From: Hippasteria phrygiana
Lineage: Eukaryota; Echinodermata; Asteroidea; Valvatida; Goniasteridae
Length of the DNA stretch: 64,000 bases
Assembly: GCA_037893225.1 (NCBI GenBank)
Contig: JAZGUH010000356.1
Location: forward strand, 310,001-374,000
Direction of reading: 5' to 3'
The notes below the pieces were generated by a model that saw only the letters and a program-made list of their open reading frames with translations, ran no database searches and was not told the DNA's origin. Made by a program: the position numbers and the translations under genes. Shown one piece after another: positions 1 through 11,908 of this stretch; position 1 is the first letter of the stretch, and every line of letters begins with the position of its first letter.

Positions 1-385
1 AAATACATCAGGGGTGAGATTTGTCAGGATTTTTGGTCGGGATTTTTAGAATTTTTTAAAGAATCTTGCAATCTGCAATTCCTGTGGTGTTTTTTAAAAT
101 GGTGTTTTTACCTATAAAAGTGGATATAGACCAATAAAAACAGATATTTTAAGGGGTACCTTTAGGCAAAAACAAACTACATGTATGTGATCTGGGGTCC
201 TCGTGGATTTTTCGTTTTTTTTCTTTTCGTTTTTTGTCTGGATCTGACTTCTCTCTGACTTTGCCATATCAATAATTGATTATCTGTCAGATTTCATTTC
301 TTACTGGGAACCAGAAATGTTTCCAACTGTCCCTTGTCTGATGATCACACTTGTGGTGTCCCCGAACCCAGGATGTTTGGGTGTT
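1..385. other. Non-coding, nothing recognised
   Basis: No coding signal, RNA gene or clear element is visible. The stretch is AT-rich with scattered T-runs. Confidence 0.5.
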
Positions 386-390
386 GTCAA

Positions 391-650
391 TTGAGAGCAC
401 TGATCTCTATATAAACTGGATAGCTCATTGGCCATTGTGTGCTGTTCAAGAAACTGAAACCAGTAACCGCCATATTACCACTCCTATTTTACCACTGATC
501 TCTGTGTAAGGAGAACGAGATTGAAAGTAGACCCTGGGAACATGGTTGTCAAACCTGTTATTTTCGGAGTGGTAATATGGTGGATGGCGGCTTCAACTTG
601 TACAGCCAATTCGCTGTCCAGTTTATATAGAGATCAGTGTTTGAGAGCCA
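391..650. mobile_element. Foldback (inverted-repeat) element
   Basis: The outer arms at 398-432 and 605-640 are inverted copies; the shared core is ACTGATCTCTATATAAACTG. A second inner inverted pair is present (CCATATTACCACTCC near 469-484 and its complement near 565-580). No ORF of note. The structure suggests a small non-autonomous foldback transposon. Target duplications were not resolved. Confidence 0.65.
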
Positions 651-712
651 CTGCCCATCTGCTGCCCAGTGATCCTTCTCCCCAGAGTTTCCATAATCTG
701 TTGTTTCCTTAG
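650..712 (+). repeat. Dispersed repeat, copy 1
   Basis: The block containing CCCAGTGATCCTTCTCCCCA and TTTCC(A)AATCTGTTGTTTCCT recurs in the same orientation at 3262-3317. Family unknown. Confidence 0.6.
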
Positions 713-1177
713 CCATGTTTTAGGGCTGTGCCAAATATTTAACTAATCGATCGATTACCAAATATTCAAATATTTATTTTCAAGCTCGAATATTGAAAGT
801 GAAATGCGAAGGATTATAAGACGGGGGAAAAGTTCACATTTTTATAATGAAATTGAATACGTGACTTCGTGACTGGTTCCTGTCCAAATAATTGTATGAC
901 AGCAGGCTATCTGTGTTACAAACGCGTGATGATGAATGTACATGTACCTGTTCCTACTTTTTGTCGGGAAAATACAATTTTTGTCACCCTGGGGAAAAAA
1001 ATATTTATGCATTTTTGCATGTGTGCTAAACCTTTACATGTACTAAATCATTCCTTGGTGCTGGCGGGTCGGAGTGAAAAATCTGTTATAATGATAATAA
1101 TGAGCAGTTTCGTGCATTAATTAGATTGCCTCTGTACTTACATGTACATGTATTCGATTTGACTCGGCCCTACCGTG

Positions 1178-2339
1178 TTTCCATTGGACTTATTTTTGTT
1201 AATCTACTGCGACTTTTCTGTAGAATGACAAAATTAAAGGAACCATGCTTCTCAAATTTGCCGGATAGCATTTTATTTCATAAATACATTCATTTATATG
1301 TATTAAATGTGAATTAAAAGCCAAACTGGTTCAAGTGAAGTTTTAGTGTGATTATTTGCCGCCCAAAAATTGCCCCCCCCTTTTTGGAATTTGTTGAGAC
1401 TCAAATTGAGGGCGCTGTTCGTGACGTAGATCGAGGCACCGAAATTCATGAATGGACTCGATAGTCCGGACCCGGCCCGTATACACACACACTAGGTCTA
1501 CACGTGCAATTTCGTACATTGTAAGTTGCAACAACTATACATCGAACTTACCCTGATTTTCTCCCTTTTAGCGACAGCTCCTCGGGGAATGGGCCGTTTA
1601 ACTGCTTTCGCCTGTACCTTACCCACATCTGGGAACTTTGTTAAGATGGCAGTGGACTTGAGCATATTTTTAATGGCCATCCCAAAGGAGTTGAAAATAC
1701 CAGTATCAAAACACGACGGCTCAAAGTGGTCGCTACATAACGCTGAGAAGCTGCTGGGACCGGACCACTTCGCTCTTGTCACTCACCTTCACTTTCGCCG
1801 TCCAAATTCTCCGATATTTCGCATCAGTTGGAAATAAATGAAGGCTTACTCCATCCTTCGTTGTTTTGCTGCATCCAGCAGCCACACACCTTGTCGGCAT
1901 GGCCGAAAAACGCTATATTTTGCTTAGATTTTGGACGAAGAATGTACACTCAATTTACGCGTGATGAATGGTGCTGGCTCGAGCAGAATATGTAATGTTC
2001 CTCGATCTACGTCACTCACTTATGTTAATGAGGGTCCCACTCAGGGGGCGGAGTAGCTTGGACAAACATTTTCAAAAAATGTTTTTTCATATTTAATCTG
2101 AGAAATAATTGACTCTGGTAACAAAATATCATTGTCAAGATAATACTTTATTGTTTTAAGCAGGAATAATGCAATGTAAATCCTATTTCATGGTTCCTTT
2201 AAGTCCAATAGGGACATGCGGTAAACTAACGTCCCTGTCAGCTTACAATGTAGCGTGACCCTGATGTAAAACAACCAGGCGGTCGTGGAAGATATCCGCA
2301 CGGCCACGGAATCCGGGACGATAAAAAGTCCAATGGAAA
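1178..2339. mobile_element. Outer inverted-repeat element interrupted by a second element
   Basis: The left arm TTTCCATTGGACTT (1178-1191) pairs with AAGTCCAATGGAAA (2326-2339). The outer halves are 1178-1237 and 2199-2339. Parts of this unit (GCGACTTTTCTGTAGAATGA and GACCSTGATGTAAAAC) recur at 37150-37225, which supports a dispersed element. It is split by the TTAA-flanked insertion 1238-2198. Confidence 0.6.
1238..2198. mobile_element. TTAA-flanked MITE nested in the outer element
   Basis: The ends are inverted (TTAAAGGAACCATG at 1234-1247 and CATGGTTCCTTTAA at 2189-2202). TTAA on both sides is compatible with a TTAA target duplication. A further inverted pair, GTGACGTAGATCGAGG (1421-1436) and its complement near 2002-2017, lies inside. 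ORFs at 1498-1837 on both strands have no recognised domain and are probably chance. Confidence 0.6.
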
Positions 2340-2499
2340 CGGCGCCCCTCACTGTAGAACGACCGTGACCATGCGGAAAACCATTGTGTAAACAATGCAA
2401 CTTCCTGTATTACATCAACTACATGTACATGCACACAGCGATTATCGCTAGCGTGTGTGAGAAAATGGTGGGATGTTTTTCTGTCTCTGTGTAGGCCTA

Positions 2500-2842
2500 T
2501 TATCTTCAAGCAAACTTGAATCCTCGATCCTGATTGGTCGATCCGTGGCAGCTGAGAGTGTGATAAAAACCCATATCACATGGCCCATATACACACTCCT
2601 AATTGCGCTGTTCTTATTCTGCGAATTGCGCGATACACAAAATGCAGTGCTGCACAATCCATTGGTAATTCAAAAGCTGCGCGTTTGCGTCCCATGTGGA
2701 TCGTCACGTCTTCGGCGCACACTTGTTACGTTTTCCAGATAGTGCTGGCTGTAAATGATGTGTGCGTGTACGTGGTACAGGTTTCGCGCACAGCGCCGTG
2801 CGTGTTCTATCTTTACTGCACGTCAAGTTTGCTTGAAGATAA
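2500..2842. mobile_element. Inverted-repeat element, perfect 20-bp ends
   Basis: TTATCTTCAAGCAAACTTGA at 2500-2519 is exactly complementary to 2823-2842. The interior is non-coding. It abuts the palindrome 2848-2985, so the two may be one composite foldback unit. Confidence 0.6.
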
Positions 2843-2847
2843 ATTCG

Positions 2848-2985
2848 TTATCCCACTTGCGCTCGTGGAACACGGAATAATGTAGTGCGTCCGTGTCCCA
2901 TATTCCACTCGGCCTTCGGCCTCGTGGAATATGGGACACGGACGCACTATATTATTCTGTGTTCCACTCGGCACTTGTGGGATAA
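2848..2985. repeat. Long near-perfect palindrome
   Basis: The left arm from TTATCCCACTTG runs to a centre near GGCCTTCGGCC (about 2912-2922). The right arm ends at 2985. The arms match with few mismatches, including TCCGTGTCCCATATTCCAC and its complement. It could form a cruciform in DNA or a hairpin in RNA. Confidence 0.8.
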
Positions 2986-3795
2986 CTTATATAGTACACC
3001 CACAATGCAGTTGCGCTAGCGCTTTGCAGCGGAGCAAACCGACAGATGACCCTGTACGTGCATACAACTACATTTTTCGTCCATTTCCTGCTTAACGCTG
3101 CAGTGTGCCATAACAAAAAACATGCATTGTTACTCCACGGTGACCTACTTAACAAAACAGCGCCATGGCACATCGCAGAGTTAAAACATGGCAGATTTGA
3201 GCAATTTTAGCCCCGCGCCAAATTACACTAGGTCACTGCATCTAATGGAAAATCCAATGGAAACGCTGCTGCCCAGTGATCCTTCTCCCCAGGGTTTCCA
3301 AAATCTGTTGTTTCCTCGACTGTCCCTGGACAGAAATGACAGTTGCTGGTTTGTTGTTCTGTAAGGTATTGTTGTCAGTTGGAGATCTGTTATTGTTGAG
3401 GCTTGTGGGGGACACCCTAGGGGCTACATTGTGTTGTTAATCTCTCTTTAATGAGCACCAGGGGGTGTCTGGCTCTGGTAGGGGTGCAAGCTGGGATCCG
3501 TTGATTAGGTCAGTTTCCTCTTCTTCTACAAGGAGTGTTCTCCACACTCCTGAAATTGATTCCGCACACCTGTTCAACTTCAACTTGGGGCAGAGGGTAC
3601 ATAGGCTGTTATTCCATGCACGTGTCATGCCCTTCACCAGTGCCCGAGTACATACAATGTACATGTACATGTACATGTACATGTACAGTACAACTGTAAA
3701 GGTGTACTATTGCTACATGTAGCTCAACCCATTTCAACTGTACATGTACATGCAGGTACAGTATTTTGTCTGGTTTTTCTTTTTTTCTTTTATGG
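2986..3795. other. Non-coding, includes dispersed repeat and TACATG array
   Basis: The dispersed repeat seen at 650-712 recurs at 3262-3317. A perfect (TACATG)n run lies at about 3658-3686. No coding or RNA gene is recognised. Confidence 0.5.
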
Positions 3796-4080
3796 AAGTT
3801 TGCCCCCAAACAAGGCTATTACTCGAGGTACAGGGCAACAAAAAGGAATAGAATCAAAGATGTAAGAAGGCAGGAATTGAGATTAATCTCGAAGCAGGAA
3901 AGATCGTAAGATGAAGGGAAACCACCACGCAAAGCATACAGAATGAGGAAGAAGCTGCATGTATTGGCATATATATAGCTTTACGTTCTGCGTGCAGGTA
4001 CGGCTGGTGTGTCTATTGGTGTGAACAAGTGGAAAGCCCAGTTTCATACTCAATCACCCTAACTGGAGGAACCAAGCAGC
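3796..4080 (-). mobile_element. LINE 3'-end fragment (decayed)
   Basis: This stretch aligns by eye with 61738-61995: a CCCCAAAC.AGGCT start, CTCGAGG, TTCTGCGTG/TTCTACGTC and the end CCCTAACTGGAGGAACCAAGC. The 61.7-kb copy continues into a minus-strand reverse-transcriptase C-terminus, so this is a shorter relic of the same LINE family. No intact ORF. Confidence 0.6.
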
Positions 4081-4085
4081 ATATC

Positions 4086-4378
4086 CCACTGGGGCCATTT
4101 GTCTAAAAGTGGTGGCTGCTGGCACCAAACAAATCTGACATCAGACGAACTGCCCTTTTGTGTCTAGCACTAGACGCAAAAGGGAAGTACGTCCCATGAC
4201 GCCATATTTGTTTGCTGCCCGCAGCCACGACTTTTAGACAAATGGTACCAGCGGGCTGGAGGGGACTTGATAAAAAATAGCTCTCAAAAGTCATGAAATG
4301 TTATTTCATGGCAGAACTAATTGGCTGTTTTATTTTACAATACGCAATCTACATAAAAGTACAAAAAGACTTCTCTCG
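4086..4378. mobile_element. Foldback element, truncated copy
   Basis: The hairpin core GCCATTTGTCTAAAAGT...ACTTTTAGACAAATGG (4094-4245) plus the right arm ending AGACTTCTCT match the full copy at 13273-13689. The left arm is missing and is replaced by LINE sequence ending at 4080. Confidence 0.75.
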
Positions 4379-5128
4379 GCAATCAACATCATCTTTAAAT
4401 CCTACATGTAGTGTTGTGCATTTACAGGTAGTACGGGAATTGGGTGACCTGATTGAAAAAAAGCATGGGTACCAGGTACACATGTACATGTACCTGGGTA
4501 CCCATTAAATGAAGCTAATCCCCAAAAATTAATCTCGGAAATTGCTGTATGGGGATATATATATATTGTTCATAAAGGTCCGCATGTTAATACCGCATCG
4601 GTGCATAAATGCAGCAAGCTGCAAGTGTGTAGAGTAAGCTTTACGGCGCAAGCTTCATAAACATTAGTCTGTTTGGTTTTTCCCGTACATGTACCCTGGT
4701 TTTCATTTTGTAAATTCCCCACAAATGACATTCAAAAACTTTCATTTTCATTGTCTGAGAAATTACAAAGTAACATGTTAATTCGGTTACGGGTACGCGG
4801 TTCCATAATCTGGAACCGGTTCCTGACATTAGCCGTCGGGTTCTCGGGTACCCGGTTCAGATGCACAGCCTCTGTACCTTTAGATGATTATGGTACCTCC
4901 TGTGGGTGACTTTTCTGATACAGTCCGGATGTGTATTTATTTGGACAGCCTGCCAGAGTGGAGTTCATGATTTAGCCATCATTGCCACTTGATTTATCCT
5001 GGTAGGGATTTTCTTCAGGGCTTGGGGGGGTGGGGGGGGGGGAGGAATTTAACCAAGTCATGTTTTCCTATCATGTCAGTTGCGCATGACAACTTGACAG
5101 GAATACTAAACAAATGTACAGGAGTTGT
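4379..5128. other. Non-coding, nothing recognised
   Basis: It contains a short G-run (5026-5042) and isolated TACATG repeats. A local inverted pair, TGGGTACC/GGTACACATGTACATGTACC (4467-4503), is notable but short. Confidence 0.45.
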
Positions 5129-5132
5129 TTAA

Positions 5133-5719
5133 AGAGCAACTCCAACGATTCCCAACTTTTTGGTAGGTTTCAATTTAATTGAGAAGAGCTACATGTACAT
5201 GTATGTCAAATAAAACAGATACTTGTCAAGATCCCCATCTTTGATGCCGGTTTTCATGCAAAAAAATGCATTTGTGTTCTCTTTCTTTCCGCGAGTCTAT
5301 CCCAGTTTCGTGAAAACGAGCGTGACGTCAAAGCTTCATTTACATCTGATGAATATTCATTTCTGACATATTACTGGTGAGCATGCAACAATGTTCCAAG
5401 ACCTCGGTGTCATTGTTATCCCTAATCCCCCATTGTCCCAAGTCCTCTCTCTTATAGCCTAACCCACTCAACATGTACACATGCACATAACATCGCGTGC
5501 GGCTTTCTCTGGTACTACATCAGGTTTTTTCATTTCTCAACAGCGCCACCAGCGGCCAATTTTTGGAAAGTTTTCATAAACTCGAAAGAAAATGGTAATA
5601 ATTTCTCGCAAAATAACACAACATTGAGATGCAAAACAAACATGATTTTGTAATGAATAAGTAATTTATTATATATTGAACACAATAACATTTAATTCTA
5701 ACACTTTTAAAGTTGCTCT
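5133..5719. mobile_element. TTAA-flanked MITE (AGAGCAACT ends)
   Basis: TTAA|AGAGCAACT at 5129-5141 and AGTTGCTCT|TTAA at 5711-5723 are inverted ends with TTAA outside. No coding potential. Superfamily is uncertain; the TTAA flanks suggest a piggyBac-like target. Confidence 0.6.
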
Positions 5720-5723
5720 TTAA

Positions 5724-7518
5724 GACTGCTCAATCTTGGAATATACACACAGAGCATGAAGTTGTGTGACTGCACATACATGTAGATAACGTTTTATTTG
5801 AACATCTTGTTGGCAAAAACAGACTACATGTACATGTAGTCTAGCCACAGACTTGCTAGTTTCTCTTCTTAATCAGCAGTGGACATTGTACATGATCAGT
5901 TGACTGGAAACAGAGGTTAAATTTGTATTATTTTGGTTGTTAGATTACAAAATTGTCAATGTTTGGGCATATGTGACGCGGTACATGTACATGTATGTCA
6001 AAACCGGGTGGAATGGGGCAGAGCTACGAACGGAGGAACAGCTGCAAAAAGCCTTGTTAGCGATTTAAAGATTTTTGGAAATTTATGATGCTACAAATGT
6101 TTAAAATGTTCTTTAAAAGTTTCTAACTGCAATTTCCATCTACAAAGTATTTTTGTAAACACTTTTAGAGAGGCATGTAATTTCACAAAATGATGCCTTG
6201 TTCGAGATTTTGCTTGGAAATGAATTTTGCTTTGAAAATCAACTACATGTGTATAGACCAGTTTCTTTGCTCCTGCATGCCCGTTGCTATAGTAACATTG
6301 TTGACCCACTTGTTTTGTTTAAACTCAAACCTTAAAGGTCTATTTCTCAAACTTGAAAGGGACAGTCTGATTTCAAATCTTAATAACTTTGCTTTGGAAT
6401 ATCCGATTTTGAAAAAAGAAAGCGGCATTGTAAAGTGCACGGTCTATATTTTACTAATACACCAGTAACTCAAAATTGACTTCTTACTCAATTGTGCCTG
6501 GTTTTGACGTAACGTTTGTCACATATTGAAAAGCTTCTTTTTCATCTCCAAAGCCCATTTGCAGTTTACCAGCTCAGTGCTGTCAGAAAATAAACATGTC
6601 CATAAATAGCTTCCTGGATTTTTGAGTAGGCTTGTGTGACTCCAGGCAGGATTCGACTCGAATGGACTCCAAGATTGGAATCGGAACCACGATTCCAATA
6701 TTTTGAGGAGTCGACTCTTTGAGATAGCTGATTCCTACTCTGTTCACGTCGATTCCAGGTGACACTCAATGGATCAAAATGACGCAAGTTCAGCTGTCGC
6801 ACGACATCTTCTATTGACTGCATGCGTTGTAATAATAATGCCAAGTGATAGCCTACATGTAATCTGGTTCCTGCCCTGAAATTGCCCGACGACACGGTGT
6901 AAAATGGATCATGGCGTAACCGTGCATGCTGAGTTTATCTTCTTTTTTTTCCTAAAGCAATTTTTACCCATCAAAATTGGAATCCTTTCCGAGAAATCGG
7001 AATCGGGATTCCTGCTCAGAACTACAAAAATGGAGTCTGTCAAGCTTTACATGTATTTTTGAGGTAAACTTGCATACATGTACAAATGTTGATTTTGCTT
7101 TGTACATGTGCATGTGCATGTATTATTTATACTACAAGGCTTGAGATTAGTACTAATAGAATAAAAAAAAAAAAACCTTGAGATTCACTACAATAACAGC
7201 ATGGTGATTGTTTTTTTCCTTGTTAATATTGCCAGTCATGTTGATGCTGAGCAAATTGTTTTTTTAATTCATGGGTCATACATGTAGTGTCACTGTTTCA
7301 TGCAAATTTGTAACAATCACGTCAAAAACCATGGGAAAAATAATGAAGCAATGTCGTAAAAACCTGCTGAATTTCTGTAGTAATTATACTGGTACCAGTA
7401 CATTATGTATACATGATAAATCTAGTCTTGCTGCCGATGTTTAACTGAGATTCATTATGTTGAGCATACATATAATATGCAATTGGGTTAACCACTTGTG
7501 TCTGACTGTTATTGAGGA
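5724..7518. other. Non-coding with one dispersed repeat
   Basis: 6645-6750 contains GACTCCAA.ATTG.AATCGGAA and related GATTCC/GGAATC words. It matches 39600-39690 in the same orientation, so it is a dispersed repeat of unknown type. Elsewhere only AT-rich single-copy-looking DNA and scattered TACATG are seen. Confidence 0.45.
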
Positions 7519-7714
7519 GGGGGGGGGGGGGGGGGGGGGGGTGGGGGTGGGTGGGTGCGGCCTGGTGCGGCCTGGTGCGGCCTGGTGCGGCCTGGTGCGG
7601 CCTGGTGGTGGGTTGGTGGGGCCTGGTGTGTACATGTAGCCAAGCATGACCAAATGCAAATAATAGGCACCACACTGAATGGAGTGCCAACCCCCCCCCC
7701 CCCCCCCCCCCCCC
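7519..7714. repeat. G-run, TGCGGCCTGG minisatellite and C-run
   Basis: A G-run at 7519-7541 is followed by five perfect 10-bp units of TGCGGCCTGG (7556-7605), then GT/GGG-rich sequence, and finally a 24-base C-run (7691-7714). The opposing G and C tracts are complementary. ORFs predicted through it (proline- or glycine-rich) are composition artefacts. Confidence 0.85.
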
Positions 7715-9409
7715 ACTTTCATGTGAATGAAAGCTTTGTTTGAAAAAAGCTCAATCTATTCATTACACTCCCATTCAAGAGCAATATAGTTGCAATATGA
7801 ATGAATTGAGTATGCACAGGAATGCGCGTATAGATGACAACCAGCCAGATGATCTTTTTCAAACCCACGGCTATGGTCGTCATCCCTTTTCGAGCAGTTA
7901 ATGGCCCGACAGTTACTCATGCTCCAGTTTGGAAAAAAAAAATCAATTATTCACCCAGCAAGTACCAATATCGATTGTGTTAAATGAGGGACAATGTTTT
8001 TAGAAATATAACCTCTATTACTATTGATGGCCCCCAACAGTAATGCCACTTTTTCCTTCCAGTGGCCAAGCCTGATTGACCTCACAGAACTGTCAGTGCA
8101 GGTGTCTGCATTCTATGCAGATGTGATCAGCAAGTTACGTAATAGGCTGAAGGCATTGGCCATGGTTATAATGATTCACAGTCAGTCCCTCAGTGTGGGT
8201 GATGTGTGCGTGCAATAATAATTTGTGATGGCATCTATTCAGGTAGGTCTGTGGGTGTGTTTCATGCATTAAAACCACAAACGAGACAATTGGCGAAGAG
8301 ATACATGTAAAGGACAGCGTGCAGTAGCAGTGTTCCCGATGAACAGACCTCATTTCTGTGTATGTACCGCTATTTTGGAAGAATGTACGTGGTGCCGTTT
8401 CTTACGCTTTGACTGTCGTCGTTCTTGTTGACAGTCCTCCTGTGCCGTTGTTTGCTGTGGCAGAGTGAACGTACATGTATTGTTTTGCAGATATGCATAG
8501 AACTTTCTTCTCCTGCGTCCGTGCAGATTTCTACTCTGCTGTGTTACAGCCTGGGGCCGACAGTCAAAATTCTTGCAAACGGGTTTCGGGGAATAAAAAC
8601 ATTTCTTGGAAATTTGTGGGCAGTGATCGGATTCTTTATATTATGTGAATAGGTCCCATTACCGTTGTGAACATGTATTAATCAATTGTTGTGTTTGCAT
8701 TTGTTGATCAGATTTTCATGGTTTGTCTTGCTGATATTTGGGGAATTTGTTGTCTCTCATTGCTATCATCAAAACATGAGAAAATCGTGCTTGTATTTCA
8801 ATAATTTTTTGTTTATGTCTTCACTGGTGCAAGTACATGTAACACCTTACATTGCAACCTTTCTGTTACATGTAAGTTTATCATTTTGGGGAATGATGAA
8901 ATGAAATCACTCAAACTAAATAAAATAATAATAATTCATTTAGCTCATAAAAGTCATTTTGATTGAAAGTAAAATCAAAGTTTTTGGTTTTCTCCTCATT
9001 TCTGCAGGTTTTTGGAAAGTTGACTTCCCAGCCATAATTCAGTGAAGACATTGTTGGTAAGTCTCTATAGCATAGTACAGTTTTCCGGTGCTTGTCTCCG
9101 GAGAACGCACTTTGGCCCCGGGGGGAGTGAGTTTGGGTTATCCAATCTCAGTAACAGCGTGACGCGCATGTAAGCATCCAGTCGCATGGGAGAACGCACC
9201 GCGCGACTGGGTTCTTTGCGCGGGATTCCTTCACTGTTCTTTGGTTTCACCACCGTAGACGTTTGCTAAAAAATCCCACCCACCCACCCTATCTTTAGCA
9301 TACAAATTAGTTTGGAGTTTACTAGGACACATGCATTGAGTGTGGTATTTTGTATTAGATACCTTTATTTCATGGCCGATTGAGAACAGAATCAAGGCGG
9401 AGCAAGTTT
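7715..9409. other. Non-coding, nothing firm
   Basis: Apart from the weak exon-like segment at 8063-8218, no gene, RNA or element was recognised. A small inverted repeat of CAGTCGC/GCGACTG lies at 9179-9210. Confidence 0.4.
8063..8218 (+). other. Possible exon-like segment
   Basis: A pyrimidine tract followed by CCAG (ending 8062) resembles a 3' splice site. The following 52 codons are open and of unbiased composition (start WPSLIDLTELSVQV). No family is recognised and there is no convincing donor before the stop at 8216-8218. It may be a cryptic exon, a transposon coding relic or chance. Confidence 0.2.
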
Positions 9410-9424
9410 TTTATGGCCGGGGTC

Positions 9425-9960
9425 CCCTGTTGGGTTGAAATAGGGGCAGTTCAGGCTTGGGTGCTTGTCCACCATTTTGGGTTTTGTCTCAGCGGGACAA
9501 GATTTGAGAAGGCTAGCCCCCTAGTTGGGTAGAAATTGGGGTGGTTCATGTCTGGGTGCTTGTCCTGTTCTCAATCTAGTCGTTATGTGGTGACAAGATT
9601 TGTAAAGGCCTAGTCCCAGTTGGGTAGAAATTGGGGCCGGTCAGGCCTGGGTGCTTGTCCAATGTTCGTACATGTTATAATGGGACAAGATTTGGAAGGC
9701 CTAGTTCCAGTTGGGTAGAAATTGGGGCAGTTCATGCCTGGGTGGCTTGTCCAGTGTTCTTTTGTGATATGTTTTACAGGACAAGAATTGGAAGGCCTAG
9801 TTCCGAGTTGGGCAGAATTTGGGGCGGTTCGGGCCTGGGGGCTTGTCCAGAGTTCTCAGATATGGTGTTATTAGGGAACATGATTTGGAATGGCTACATG
9901 TAGCTTTACATGGGGGTTGAAATTGCGGTAGTTCAGGGTTGGGGCCTGTCTATTGCTATC
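9425..9960 (+). repeat. ~96-bp minisatellite, six diverged units
   Basis: Units begin with TGGGTAGAAATTGGGG or variants at 9431, 9526, 9621, 9712, 9809 and 9911, giving periods of 95, 95, 91, 97 and 102. Each continues with (AG)TTCAGGCCTGGGTGCTTGTCC-like text cut by mutations. Reading frames through it are by-products of the tandem repeat. Confidence 0.85.
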
Positions 9961-10547
9961 AGTTTATTTTCAGTGGAGAGATGCGAGGTGAGATTTTACT
10001 ATGTAAGCAAGGAACTGCCTCATTTACAGCCTTGGGACTTCTTCCCAGGGCCTGCCTCTGCGTATCTTGCACAGGTGGAAATGGGGCAGGGCCCAATTTG
10101 GGAGGTTGGCCGTGCAGACACATTCCTGCACGTGGGGGTTGGCATTTCTTGCCAACCACGAAATCTCGCTGGACACTTAGCGTGTAGACTTTTGGGGAGG
10201 TTGTGAGGTTTAATTCACACCTTTAACGTTAAGTGCTTTTATGTAATTTAACTACATAGTTTTCAAGTCGGCAGAAAGGCCCTAGATATAATTGCTAATT
10301 AAGAGGAAGTGTTTGTTTATTATCATGTTCTACCTCGAAGTTTATCGATCGTACATCTCATGTACATGTTCACTGTTAACTTAAAGTCAGTTACACAAAT
10401 GTACTCTGAATGTTCCACCTTTAACCCTAACCCTCCAGGGCATGTTTGCGAGAACCATGCCAGACGCATCAGATTGCATACTTTGTCACATTGACTTGTG
10501 CGGAGAGTGCAGCAAAGTGGAGCTGTCAGCACAGATGCACTGCATTT

Positions 10548-10719
10548 GTAAATACCGGCAATTGTGCACTAGGGACAAAAGGGTTACGGCGTAGAAAAAG
10601 GGTCCACGATTGACCGAAGTCCATGATTGAAAATCGTGTTCAAAACCAATGGGAGGCCTTCCGAAAAAGAGTATAAACAAAAGAGGAACAATGGGAGGTC
10701 CACGATTGCACCCGTTTAC
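10548..10719. mobile_element. MITE with GTAAATACCGGCAAT ends, copy 1
   Basis: The left end GTAAATACCGGCAAT (10548) and the degenerate right end ATTGCACCCGTTTAC (10719) are inverted. The interior shares GGGTCCACGATTGA, AATCGTG and TATAAACAAAAGAG with the copy at 46369-46528. About 170 bp, non-coding. Confidence 0.75.
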
Positions 10720-11908
10720 ATGACTGTGTGTGTGTGTGTCCGGGTGTCTAACTTGTATCCCATGCTGAATTTTCAAAATGTCGAGTACAGCCCTTTGAGA
10801 AAGGACATTGATTTATTTCTGGCCAGGAATTTGGAAGCGACCCTCCTTGAAAACCTGTCTCTCTGTACTTGCAGGACTTGAATTTGTTTCGTTCTAAGCC
10901 AGTGCTGTCATTGTCAGTGTCTTTAACACGTTTTACTTAAAGCCACACATTGCCCTGAAATCCCCCCAAAATTTCATCTTTGGTTAGTCACCTAACGTAT
11001 TTCCAAGGTCTGAGTGTAAAAATTCTACCATAATGTGCAAGATTTATTGAGAAATGAGGAAAAAACTGAAGCATGGACATTTGAACATTCACACTGAACA
11101 CTGTACATGTATTTCGGTGAACAATAATAACAACCATGTGATGAATTCTGAACATTAAATTCCAAACTTTCTTGGAGTTTATATTTGATCTTGGACCTTA
11201 GCATGTTATAGCATTTTCTTGAACCGTGAGGGATTTCTGGAGTCCCTACAGCTGTCATGGTAGGCAGTGTAATGTAAATGACTTGCATCATTTCATGTGT
11301 GGGATATATATTTAGAATCACATCACCACCCCCGCATTTTCCGACCAAGCACATTACCATCAAACATTGCAAAGTGGTATGCCGCGCTCGGTTAATTTGG
11401 GATTTCCGAGTAGATTTTTTTGCTTGTCACCAGCGAACGGACTTAACAACAGGTGAACCGTAATAATCGGGTAAAATGATGATTTGATGAGGACTCTCAC
11501 AGGCAGTTGCAGTTTGAGCATGGTGATAATATTATTGGTGAAAAAGTTGCGCACAAACGTGCACAACTTCTTAGATGGAGAGGTTAAAACAACAAACAAT
11601 TTCAGTTAAGAGTAAATTAAAAGTAAACACCTCTAAAGAAGATCTGCAGTTCTTCAGGCAGAGTCATTGTAGATGAGTACTTGTAGAGGTACATGTAGGA
11701 CCTGTGTCGACTTGACAGATGAAGTGACATCACATGACTGACAGATGAAGTATCTTCCGATTCAGAACCTGTAAACTACAAGTCATAAAGCTGGTTTGTC
11801 GAAGATGAATTCACTAACTGTCCACTTTGATGGTCGATGACAAATCAACTTTTGGTAATTCTCCTTTGGTCTCTGTTGGTGGACTGGTCTGAAAAATATC
11901 AAAATATA
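10720..11908. other. Non-coding, nothing recognised
   Basis: No domain-bearing ORF, RNA gene or repeat copy was identified. The longest ORF (11025-11372, minus) has no recognisable feature. Confidence 0.4.
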
